Source of the DNA: Isoperla grammatica | Lineage: Eukaryota; Arthropoda; Insecta; Plecoptera; Perlodidae | Reading direction: 5' to 3' | DNA length: 64,000 bases | NCBI GenBank assembly: GCA_945910005.1 | Contig: OX246745.1 | Span: 11,419,951-11,483,950 of the forward strand | Made by a program: the position numbers and the translations under genes | The notes under the pieces: model-generated | The model's input: only the letters and a program-made list of their open reading frames with translations | Database searches by the model: none | What the model was told of the DNA's origin: nothing | Shown here: piece after piece, positions 1 to 9,843 of the stretch | Numbering within the stretch: position 1 is the first letter of the stretch | Layout: every line of letters begins with the position of its first letter

Positions 1-17
1 TCACGGTCCTCTAAAAC

Positions 18-23
18 TTTATT
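18..23 (-). other. polyadenylation signal AATAAA
   Basis: AATAAA on the minus strand, about 40 nt beyond the TAA of the candidate terminal exon. It supports, but does not prove, that exon. Confidence 0.35.
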
Positions 24-61
24 AGCAACAATGAACAACAATTAAAAACATAAAATCAAGG

Positions 62-295
62 TTAGTAGATGATGATCTTGTGTGCATCAATGAACCTTGA
101 TATAACATTTGAAAACTGATTTTTAATTGTTGTGTATTGTTGTTCTTGAAGACTATAGGAGACCGTGATGATACTCATACAAAGGGTCCTAGATAGTTTT
201 TGAAATGGTCGATTTCGGGCTACCCGCTCTTCTCTAGAAAATACCTCTTTATGGTCCACACTACATACGATTAAATTACGACCACATTTCTTTTG
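62..295 (-). CDS. possible terminal exon of an unrecognised gene
   Basis: On the minus strand an open frame runs from just after an AG at about 296 to a TAA at 64-62, giving roughly 77 residues ending in DAHKIIIY. The composition is charged and mixed (EVFSREERVARNRP) and looks more like protein than the AT-rich noise nearby. An in-frame TAG sits at the start of the frame, so an upstream exon would be needed; the C-rich tract before the AG (CACACACACCCGCCGTTAG) is only a fair acceptor. An AATAAA follows the stop by about 40 nt. The family is not recognised. Alternatives are a decayed transposon fragment or a chance open frame. The rest of the gene would lie at higher coordinates on the minus strand, where I see no partner exon. 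Confidence 0.33.
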   Translation of the reverse strand, partial: QKKCGRNLIVCSVDHKEVFSREERVARNRPFQKLSRTLCMSIITVSYSLQEQQYTTIKNQFSNVISRFIDAHKIIIY

Positions 296-490
296 CTAAC
301 GGCGGGTGTGTGTGAGTCCATGTAATTTACTGTTTATATGCTACATGTTTGCTGGTTCATCAGCAACTATTTCTTACGCCAACTGCTAGTATTTTTCACA
401 ACTCTATTATAAAGGCAATATGTTAAAGAAATGTAATGATTATTTATTTACAATTAAGGTAGAAAGCGGTTGTTTTCTGTAAAACACGTA

Positions 491-858
491 AAGCCTCAAC
501 CACAATCGTCGGCATCGTGATCGTCATCGTGATCGTGATCGCAATCATACATTTTCTCATGCTAAATCATTACGACATTACGATTGTATTGTGGTGAACA
601 TCCGCCATTATAGAAGCCAACGGTTATATACATACTAGTATCTATGATTAGAAGTATGCAAGTTTATGCTTAACCATAACTGACGGCATCGTGATTGTAA
701 TCGTAATCCGGAAATCTTGAAAAAGTTCAATTACTTGGTTCTTATAGCGATGTTCACAACAAAATCGTAACGTCGTAATGAATTGTAATGGTAAATCATA
801 TTTCTACGATTGCGATCCCGATTACAATTACAATACCGTCAATTTGTGGTTGGGGCAT
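491..858. mobile_element. pair of fold-back MITE copies, head to head
   Basis: The segment starts AAGCCTCAACCACAATCGTC and ends with the inverse, TTTGTGGTTGGGGCATT. The right part (about 673-858) aligns in plus orientation to the MITE at 48402-48588. Shared features are GGCATCGTGAT near one end, GGTTCTTATRGCG in the middle and CGATCCCGATTAC near the other. The left part (about 491-627) aligns in the opposite orientation. So two related copies lie back to back, or one has been rearranged. The class is unknown; no clear target duplication was read. Confidence 0.6.
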
Positions 859-1272
859 TATTCTCGTCCCCTATTACTTGGCCAATAATATCGCTCTCCA
901 TACAATACAAACTTTATATTGCTAGTCCGTATGCCCTGAGCGCAAAAAAAAATTCCAGCCATAACACTCGACATATCCTTTATTCCAGCAATAAGATCCT
1001 CAGATTGTTCGCCTTTGTGGAGTCTAGTTTCAACATTATTCTTATCACCGTGTCCGTGTTGTCTGTTGTGTCGAATACCTCGCCTGGCGCGTGAACATAA
1101 CACGCCCATAGCGGCTGCATGTCCCGCCGGCGCCGTGAGCCCGTGCACTCGTCAACAAGCGAGTGATCCATGTCTCGTCCCGAGTATTACGTCATTCATA
1201 AACTTATAGCACCTCGGCAACTGATCGATAAAAAAAGAAAATGTTTACAGCTATGATGTGCTCCAGCTATAA
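859..1272. other. no gene seen
   Basis: Unique-looking sequence with only short chance open frames on both strands. A small GC-richer patch (1085-1180) carries no recognisable product. Confidence 0.5.
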
Positions 1273-1294
1273 CCCCCCCCCCCCCCCCCCCCCC
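1273..1294. repeat. poly-C tract
   Basis: An uninterrupted run of about 22 C residues at the start of repeat block A. The related block B carries a similar C run at 6357-6374, so the tract belongs to the repeat. Confidence 0.9.
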
Positions 1295-1299
1295 GGTGC

Positions 1300-2080
1300 G
1301 AAAGGTCTGAAAGTGGTTTTGTGTACTTTGACATATTGACTTTTGATTTTCACTTGTTAGCCAAGATGGTTTTGGTGGGTGCACCCACCAGGGGTGTCCA
1401 AATGTGGTACTGTTAAAACCATAAAAATATTAATTTAGGTATGTTGCCAGTTGAAATAATTAACTATTTTTATAAGGATGTACTATTTTATTCGTAAACT
1501 ACAAAAAAATACGATTTCTTTATTTTCAGGGTTACACAAACCAGTTATATATACATGTATTGTTTTTGTTTCGAGCATAAAATGTATATAGTTTGGCCGC
1601 TCTTTAACCCCCCACCCCTCAAATAATGGAGGGTCTGAAAGTGGTTTCGATTACTATTATATATGGACTTCCGATTTTCACTTGTTCGCCAACATGTTTT
1701 CGGCGGGTGCATCTACCAGGGTTGTCCAAATGTGCCACAATACAAATCGATATTAATATTATATGCAATTCTTGACAATAAATTAAAATAGTTGTAAGTA
1801 TATAACCTCAAGCATAAGCTCAAGTATAAGCTCTTGCTCAAATGAATTTTTTATTTTAAGGGGTGAGAAAAACATTCTATATACATTTTATGTGTATTTT
1901 TTAAGTTAAATTGTATCATGTTTCCCCCATCGGTAACACCCCACCCCTCCAATGGTGGAAAGTCTAAAAGTGTTTTTGTATACTTTGATACATGACCTTT
2001 TGATTTTACTCGTTAGCCAAGATGGGTTTTGTGAGTGCATCCACTGAGGTAGCTACATTTCCAGTGCATATTGTTGTGTA
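1300..2080. repeat. repeat block A, about 2.3 units of a ~330-bp repeat
   Basis: Three consecutive segments each contain the series GGTCTGAAAGTGGTTT, TTTTCACTTGTTMGCCAA, a GGGTGCAYCYACCAGGG motif and TGTCCAAATGTG. They repeat at about 1300, 1630 and 1955. The whole block is closely matched by 5795-6540 in the same order and orientation. The spacing suggests a satellite-like or higher-order repeat. No coding frame is kept. Confidence 0.75.
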
Positions 2081-2125
2081 AAAATTGGTCTACTTTTTAT
2101 CAATATTTATCGTACAATTATATTT

Positions 2126-2325
2126 NNNNNNNNNNNNNNNNNNNNNNNNNNNNNNNNNNNNNNNNNNNNNNNNNNNNNNNNNNNNNNNNNNNNNNNNNNN
2201 NNNNNNNNNNNNNNNNNNNNNNNNNNNNNNNNNNNNNNNNNNNNNNNNNNNNNNNNNNNNNNNNNNNNNNNNNNNNNNNNNNNNNNNNNNNNNNNNNNNN
2301 NNNNNNNNNNNNNNNNNNNNNNNNN
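2126..2325. other. assembly gap (200 N)
   Basis: Exactly 200 N residues, a size often used for a gap of unknown length. It separates repeat block A from the LINE, whose 5' end may be hidden here. Confidence 0.98.
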
Positions 2326-2445
2326 CTGAATAGGAGTGGGGCAAGAGAGCTAGGTAATCTTTTTGTTAGGATAGCAGGTAGTCTCGCGTGACAGGAGGAT
2401 GATCAAAGCAAGGGGAGGGATATTCAGGGGAGGGATAAGGGGAGG

Positions 2446-3640
2446 GTTAAAATAATTTCAATTAATTGTAGGAGTGTAAGGAGTGGGGAAAGATTGGAGC
2501 AAATGTGGACGTTGATTGAAATGTACGAGCCGGATGTAGTGGTATGTGTGGAAACTTGGTTGGATGACGAGATTTTGAATGGGGAGCTAGGGCGTAAGGG
2601 ATATAACGTTTTTCGCAAGGATAGAAATAGATATGGGGGGGGGGGGGGGGTGATGATTGTCTGTAGGGAGAATGTCAAGGACACATTGTTGTGGGTAGAT
2701 AATGTAGTTGAAATGCTATGAGTGCAAGTAAGAGTGGGGGGAGGTTTTTGTGTGGATGTGGTGGGAGTATACAGGCCTAAGGATAGTGGGGAGTGGCAAG
2801 TGTTAGATAGGTTGGAAGAGATAGTGATGGGTGATAGAGGAAGAGTGTTAGTAATAGCTGGCGACCTAAACTTGCCTGGAGTTCACTGGGAGGGGGGGAG
2901 GGAGGATCTAGGAGGCAGAAGGCAGGAATGGGCCTGTAAACTTATTAATGAGGGGTTAGTGCAAACGGTAGGAGAGGGGACGAGGATTTGTGGGGAGGGG
3001 AGGAATAACATTTTAGATGTAATATTAGTAAGGCCGGAGGAGGCATGGGTTCACTCGGAGGTAGTAGAGGGAATGAGCGATCATAGGGTCCCAATAGTAG
3101 AGTTAGCACTAAATAGTGGGTGGAAGGGAAGGCAGGGAAATAATAGCAAAAGTAGGGACAAGACAATCTGGAGATATGATAGAGCTGATGTTCAGGGTTT
3201 GCAGAGGGAGTTACTGGTAATGTATAGTGGTCTAGTAGGGATGTGGGAGTAAATGAAATGTGGGAAAGTTTTCTGCAGATATATAGGGGCTTGTTGGAAA
3301 GGTTTGTGCCGCAGGTGACTAAGGGGGGTGGGACCGACCCAGTATATTATAATAAAAGAATTAGGTGGTTGAAGAGGAAGTGCAGAGGGATATATAAGAG
3401 GTATAGGAAGACAGGTAAAGGTAAGGAGAAACTTAAGGAGTGGGAGGGAGTTCTTAATAGGGCAAAGGTCGATGCAAAGGATGATTATATGCTGCACTTA
3501 ATGGATGATGAGGGATTCCAAGGTAAAGGGAGAAGGTTGTATCAACATCTAAGGAACCAGAAAGGGGGGGGGGGGGCGAAATACTCACACTTAAAGGGAC
3601 TGGGGATGAGTTATCTACTGGTGATAAGGACAAAGCGGAG
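2446..3640 (+). pseudogene. LINE endonuclease region (broken)
   Basis: The frame opens at ISINCRSVRS, the usual start of the AP-like endonuclease of LINEs. It continues through VVVCVETWLDDE, then AGDLNLPGVHWEGG and MSDHRVPIVE, which carry the GDLN and SDH catalytic signatures. A TGA at 2719-2721 interrupts it inside the endonuclease. A frame change occurs near 3245. The linker between endonuclease and RT then runs to the poly-G tract at 3563-3576, where the frame changes again. In an active element it nicks target DNA for target-primed reverse transcription. This copy cannot make an intact enzyme unless the breaks are assembly errors. Confidence 0.85.
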
Positions 3641-3643
3641 GCT

Positions 3644-5281
3644 TTGAACTCACACTATGGGGAGGTATTCCAAGAGATGGAAGATTCTAGTATGCAGTGG
3701 GAAGGGGGGAGGGGTAGCAAGCCTCTCACTATAACGAATCTTGATATTAGAAAGGTTTTAGGAAAGATGGGAGGGAGAAAGGCATCGGGGCAGGATGGGT
3801 TGATGTGTACATTTTTGAAAATTGGGGGGGAGGAGGTTGTTAGGTTTGAAGGGGATATTTGCAGGAAATCGTTAAGGGAAGGTACTATACCGGAGGGTTG
3901 GAGGGAAGGACTTGTAGTGCTAATACATAAGGGGGGGGGGGGGGGATAGAAGTCAAGTAGGGAATTACAGACCTGTTAGTCTCATTTCGGTATGGAGCAA
4001 GATAATGGAAAAGGTAGTAGCAAATTATGTTAGGGAGGTGTTGGTGGGGGAGGGATGGTTGGTAGATAGCCAGCATGGGTTTAGGGAGGGGTATTCTTGC
4101 GAGACAATTGATAGGTCTTGTTCAGGACGTAGGGGAGGCTCTAGATAAGGGGGAGGAGGTTGATGCAGTTTTCCTTGATTTTGAAAAGGCTTTTGATGAA
4201 GTGTCTCATGGGATTTTGATGAGGAAGGTTGATAGTGTGATTGCAGATAAAGGGGTTGTAAGGTGGATGGGAGATTTTCTAGCAAATATGTCGCAGAGGG
4301 TAAGGGTGGGGGATAGTGTATCAACAACTATCGAAGTTACATCGGGGGTGCCGCAGGGATCGGTGCTGGGACCACTGTTATTTATAATGTTTATTAATGA
4401 TATAGGAAGGGATATTGAGTCAAGATTAAGGTTGTTTGCTGATGATTGCGTCTTGTATAGGGTGATTAAGAGGGTGGAGGATGCTAAGTTGTTGCAGGAT
4501 GATTTGAACAGGATAGAGGAGTGGGTTGATGTTAATAGGATGGGTTTGAACGCGGGAAAGTGTAAAGTGGTTGGGTTCACGGGTAAATTAAAAGGAGATG
4601 CGAGAGAGTACTTCCTTGAGGGGGTAGTTCTAGAAAAGGTAAAGAAGTATAAGTATCTGGGAATTGTATTGGCCGAAGATTTGGGATGGGGGGACCAGGT
4701 GCAGGAAAGTGTAAGAAAGGGATATAGAAACTTAGGGTTTGTTATGAGAAATTTGAAGGGAGCTAGTAGGGAGGTAAAGGATATGGCTTACAAGACAGTG
4801 GTACGGCCTATATTGGAATATGGTGGTGCGGTGTGGGATCCATAGGAAGGCGGAGGTCATGGAATTAGAGAAGGTGCAGCGTAGGGCCGCAAGGAAGGTT
4901 ACAGGACGAGTTAGGAGATGGAGGTATGTGGAAAATAGGTTAGGGAATGTGGTAAGGGCTTATGATAGTGTTGCAGCAATGGTGGGGGAACTGGGTTGGG
5001 AGTTCTTAGAGGAGAGACAGAGGAGTGATAGGATGTGTAATTTATATAGAGCAGCTAGGGGGAAAGGAGGGTGGGGGGAAATCCAGAGGAGGTTGCAAGA
5101 AGGAGTTTATAGAGGGAGGGGGGATCATAATCGGAGGTTTCAGCGTCGGGTAGTGAGAAGTGATCTGGGTAGGTTTGGTTTTGTTGAGAGAACGGTAAGG
5201 GAATGGAATGAGTTACCCGAGGAGGTTGTTGAGTGCGAGTCAGTAAGGGAATTTAGAAATAGATTGACGAAAAGGAGGTGA
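3644..5281 (+). pseudogene. LINE reverse transcriptase region (broken)
   Basis: Starts with the RT finger region (MGGRKASGQDGLMCTFLK), then a frame change at the G run 3931-3945. It continues with FREGYSCE, DAVFLDFEKAFDEVSH (first catalytic Asp region), VTSGVPQGSVLGPLLFIMF and LFADDCVLY, where the FADD box is intact. The thumb and C-terminal region include KYKYLGIVL and GGAVWDP. A last frame change near 4840 leads to VQRRAARKVTGR and the stop at 5279-5281. The motif order and FADD form suggest the CR1/Jockey group. The catalytic boxes are intact but the reading frame is not. Confidence 0.88.
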
Positions 5282-5385
5282 TGAGGGAGGGTGGGGAGGG
5301 GGGAGGTTTGGATAGGTTTCCACCAGGTAGTTGTGGCTCATTTGCAGCCTTTAAGTGTTTAATCTAATCTAATCTAATCTAATCT

Positions 5386-5794
5386 TTTGATTTACGATTC
5401 TAGGCTTAAGCCTAGGCTGAGAATACAGCCAACATTTCAGATACTGTTACTTTTGCGTGTGATCAATAAGCATATTACTATCACTATTAACATTAATATG
5501 ATCCACATTATAATATATCACCGATATCTGAAGTAATACCTGGATAAATAGAATAGAAATTCAGGCATGTTGTTTAGGGTGAAATATCCCCACTGGCTCT
5601 TATATTATTTCCACCAATAGAAACAAGCTATGGAATAGCGGTAAGTTCAATCTACAAAACGCTGAATATAGATCGATGAATATAATGAATGAATGAATCA
5701 ATGAATCAGAATATAAATGAATGAAAGAATGATGAAAACATATTATTGGATTTACTGAAAGTACATTAACCAGATTATCCATTTCCAACGCGGT
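5386..5794. other. no gene seen; AATG-rich patch
   Basis: Sequence between the LINE tail and repeat block B. It contains irregular AATGAATGAATC runs at about 5680-5735 and nothing recognisable as coding. Confidence 0.5.
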
Positions 5795-6540
5795 TTTGGT
5801 GGGTTCACCATTACCAGGGGTGTCCAAATGTGGTACTTTAAAAACCATAAAAATATTAATTGAGGTATGTTGCCAGTTGAAGTAATTAATTATTTTTATA
5901 AGCATCTACTCTTTTGTATGTAAACTCCTTATAATATAATTTTTTTATTTTCATGGTTACACAAACCAGTTACATAACGACTTGTTTTTATTTTGGTCAT
6001 AAAATGTATATAGTTTGGCCGCACTGTTACCCCCCACTCCACAAATAATGGAAGGTCTGAAAGTGGTTTCGATTACTATTTGGTCTATATATGTACTTTC
6101 GATTTTCACTTGTTAGCCAACATGGTTTTGGAGGGTGCATCTACCAGGGTTGTCCAAATGTGCCACCATACAGATCGATATTAATATTATTTGCAATTCT
6201 TGACAATAAATTAAATTGGTTTTAAGTATATAACCTTCAACAACTAAAATGCTTGATAACATGTATTTTTTATTTTATGTGCTGAGAAAAACATTCCATA
6301 TAGGTACATTTGTTGCTCTTTGAGCTTAAAATGTATCTAGTTTGCCCCATCTGTAACCCCCCCCCCCCCCCCCCGTTCTCAAGAGGGCAGATGGTTTGAA
6401 AGTGTTTTTGAGTGCTTTGATACATACTCTTTCCATTTTAACTTGTTATCTTTATCTTGCTATCTTGTTATGGTTTTGGTTGGTGCACCCACCAGGGGTA
6501 TCCAAAATGTGGAAATAAAGTACAATTAAAACCCTTTCCG
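5795..6540. repeat. repeat block B, homologous to block A
   Basis: Matches 1300-2080 in order and orientation. Shared landmarks are CCATAAAAATATTAATT, GGTATGTTGCCAGTTGAA, ACACAAACCAGTTA, AAATGTATATAGTTTGGCCGC and TTGACAATAAATTAAA. It also has the internal ~330-bp periodicity and a C run (6357-6374). Either the array was larger and the LINE plus flank lies within it, or the block was duplicated. Confidence 0.75.
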
Positions 6541-8162
6541 GTCGTATGCCGACCCTCGGTTGACATCAACAGTCACCCATTGAGCTGTAGTTTTAACTTT
6601 TAGAAATTCAATAAAACACCATTTGGAATTTTTTCAAATATGTTTTATAGTTTTCTAATATCCACAAGATGGCTCATATGTCACTGCGGAGCATTTTACT
6701 AGTATACATTCATATCATAGCAATAGCATTCATTCTCCTTTTTGGGGCTCCGGTTCGCAGCCAGCCTCCATATTATGTAAAGCGACCAGCAACATGAGCA
6801 TTTATTTATTGTAACGTTTGGTTGCATTTAATAAATGGTAAATTTATTTGTGAAAAAACATTAGTATCTTTATTTTATTACTATTAGATTTGACCATAAT
6901 GATTTCGGATAGGGTGTGCAAGTTGTTAGCATTTGCTTAGGGGCGGATCTATGGATATGTGCAAAGCTCACATGAACAGGGCCTCGTGTAGATGGTAAGC
7001 CCCAAATTACGCCAAAACCAAACTGAAGTATACGAACAACCATAAGGTATGCCAGGTGAAGGACGGAGCAACATATAATTTACTTGCTTGAAGCTATAAA
7101 ACAAAATCTTTGCCCAATCCCTTAAAAAAGTATGGACGTGCTGGTCTGAAGCTTTAAAAGACTTATTGCAAACGATACAAATAATGCTGTAATGTTTGGC
7201 ATGCCGATTTCGAATTCATGCAATTTTAGTAGGGTTGTGCAATTAGTACTTTTTGGTTCTAGCCAAGCTGCCAACCATAAATTGAGTCAAAACATCAGCT
7301 CCTAACGTAAGTTTATGTCGATTTTTGTGGTTTGAATAAAGTGCTTGGCTTGAATATTTGTACTGCCGATAGGATATAAACTTGGTTTGCTGTTGTTCCC
7401 ACATAAAATGTGAAAAGTCATACTTAGTGGAAACTGTTGAAAGTTATACTATAAGATTTGAGCCAAAGTTTCGGTGAAAAGATGTGGAAGTTAGCGGAAC
7501 CTAATTACTCAATAAGAAGATATACCACAGCCCATTGTTGGATCTAGATCACAGCCTACTTGTGCATAGTCTATCTTCCAATGTTAAATGTTTTGACAAG
7601 AAGAACCTGAATCTCCAGATGTTTGCGGCTAAGTAGCTAAGTAGCGTTGGTCCAGATCGGTAAAATGGACTGTTTTACCGACAGCGTTACATAGAACACA
7701 TTCATTAACATAAAATAAAGCTATTAATGCTATTCCTGCTTGTAGAATGTGTTCATAAACAAAATATACGTTACACATGTAATATCAATGCAAACCACGA
7801 TGATCAGCAAGTAAAAAGAATGGAATTTGCTAGACTTGAAGTCGGGACCGACCGCAGGTCAAGCGCGCTTGTTACCGTATAGACCACGGCGGCTGTTGTC
7901 AGCCGCGATGTTAATTGTATACTGTTGCGTCGACTATCAATGATATAACTTCAAACAAACCACGTTCAATTTTCTTTCCGATGTTTGATATGTTGAGGCA
8001 CTTCCCATATACAATATAATATTTAATTTACACCTTAAATGATTATTATTCAGGGATAAAGCCATATTACCACACCATTTATTTATTTTTATTTATTTAT
8101 TTATTACTTTCATTTATTATTATAAAGTCGCAGGACCAATCCCAATCCCACCTTCAATAAAG

Positions 8163-8165
<3 letters not shown>
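6541..8165. other. no gene seen
   Basis: No recognisable upstream REXO1 exon was found. On the minus strand 7850-7900 resembles a degraded tRNA-like segment. ATTT-rich sequence lies at 8075-8125. Otherwise nothing stands out. Confidence 0.45.

Positions 8166-8214
<49 letters not shown>
8166..8214. repeat. (CT)n microsatellite
   Basis: About 24 uninterrupted CT units upstream of the first recognised REXO1 exon. Confidence 0.97.
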
Positions 8215-8216
<2 letters not shown>

Positions 8217-8524
8217 AATCTTCCATCCAAAGAATAAGAGCGAGAAGAAGAAAAAGAAGAGGAAAAATGAGTCTTGGCCTACAGAGATCTTTTAGAGAAC
8301 AGGGCCCTAGCATCAATACACTTCTTTCTGTGACCATTTGTTTCCCTTATCTTATTGTGATCATTATTATCAGTCGAACTAGGCCTAGTATCTTATTATG
8401 TATCACATGTGCTAGGCTGGGCCTATTTTTATAACAATCGAAGCGACCATTGGCTAGGCCTAGCCTAGCTCTGTTGCTCTGTAACCCTAGAAATAGCTTA
8501 CAGACAGTTGAAATCTGGTTTCAG

Positions 8525-8733
8525 GCAAAGTTAGAATTGCCCATGTACCAAATGTGGACGGTCTTCTGAAAGCGAAAATAAAGGTCGAGAGTTTCACTGT
8601 CAGACGAAAACAGCTGGAGGAATTACGTCAAAGAAAAGCCGAGGCGATTAAACGCCACGAGGAACACGTTCAGTCGACGGTTGCTCAAACGGGCCCTAAA
8701 GGCACTAAGCGTGTGGCTCATTTTCCTGCACCT
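8525..8733 (+). CDS. REXO1: REXO1-like exon a
   Basis: Acceptor TTTCAG at 8519-8524, donor GTAAGT at 8734. It encodes KVRIAHVPNV and a basic, probably helical stretch (RRKQLEELRQRKAEAIKRHE). It ends in phase 0 with KRVAHFPAP. The RIAHVPN and RVAHFP repeats resemble the segment before the conserved REXO1 core. Confidence 0.8.
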
Positions 8734-9253
8734 GTAAGTACCAATCTAATACCTTTATTATTCTACAATTTTATGTTAAAACTGGCATTTGTCAATGTGA
8801 AACCTCATTAGTGAAGGTTATTTGTAGATTTCATTCCGAAAAGTGTTTCTGTACTTACTATATATTAATAAAACTCAATCTAAGAGGTTTGTATGTTTTG
8901 TGCATGTAAAATGGACATATTACATCTGAAATCATAAGGGGAGACGGAAACTTTAGACCCTTGGCTTATCGAGATTGGGGAGGTGTAAGCCTAGAACAAA
9001 AGCCTACACTGCCACTTAGCACTGTCTACTAGAAGTCACCAAAACCCCTCAAGGAGGCAGTGGACTTTTTATTGTTGGAAAAATATCCATAGATTCCAAA
9101 GAAGTCAAATAGCTTAGAAATTGTCTTGAAAGTTGTAGTGTATCCAATATTCAGTGAATGCTCTCTGTGCTGGCTATGCCTCCCCATAGGCAAACCGGCC
9201 CACATTAATTATTTATATATGTATATAAATTCATAATATAAATATTATTGGTA

Positions 9254-9297
<44 letters not shown>

Positions 9298-9701
9298 TAG
9301 GGATGCACACGATAATCGATATTATCGTTCGATATTCGATATGCAATAAAATTTCGATAATCGATAATACAAATATTATCGAATGGTCTGATTTCTAAAA
9401 CAGCGGGTTCGTAAAGCATTATTTCGTTCTTCTCGGACCTTTCTAGTATGGAAATACTCAAAGATACTGCCAAAATACTAGGCCTCGGGCATCGTAAAAT
9501 GTGATTATACTCTCAGCAGTGTCACGTCAGATGTGTCCAAGTAATGTTGCCATATCCTTATGTGCTCGATTAGGCGACATATCACTGAAACTGTAAAAGA
9601 TTACTTCAATTTTGTAAATTTATTATCGTTCGATATTATCGATCGATAATGCAGTCATCTTTTTGATTATCGATAGTTTTTATCTTATCGATGTTCATCC
9701 C

Positions 9702-9759
<58 letters not shown>

Positions 9760-9763
9760 ATTA

Positions 9764-9843
<80 letters not shown>

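Larger units (their letters stand above)
2326..5385 (+). mobile_element. decayed CR1/Jockey-type LINE
   Basis: A non-LTR retrotransposon in plus orientation, cut off on the left by the gap. An AP-type endonuclease lies upstream of a reverse transcriptase with SGVPQGSVLGPLLF and LFADDCVLYR. The element ends in a 3' UTR and a tail of about five AATCT units (5360-5385). The open frame is broken by an in-frame TGA at 2719 and by frame changes near 3245, 3563-3576, 3931-3945 and 4840. Two of these sit at runs of ten or more G. The clade is judged from RT motif style and is not certain. Confidence 0.88.

Noticed and set aside
2071..2391. Open frames spanning the N gap
   Set aside because: Mostly unknown bases; no evidence of coding.
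8267..8440. Short plus-strand frame starting MSLGLQRSF as an upstream REXO1 exon
   Set aside because: No REXO1-like motif, no donor in the needed phase, and composition like the surrounding sequence.
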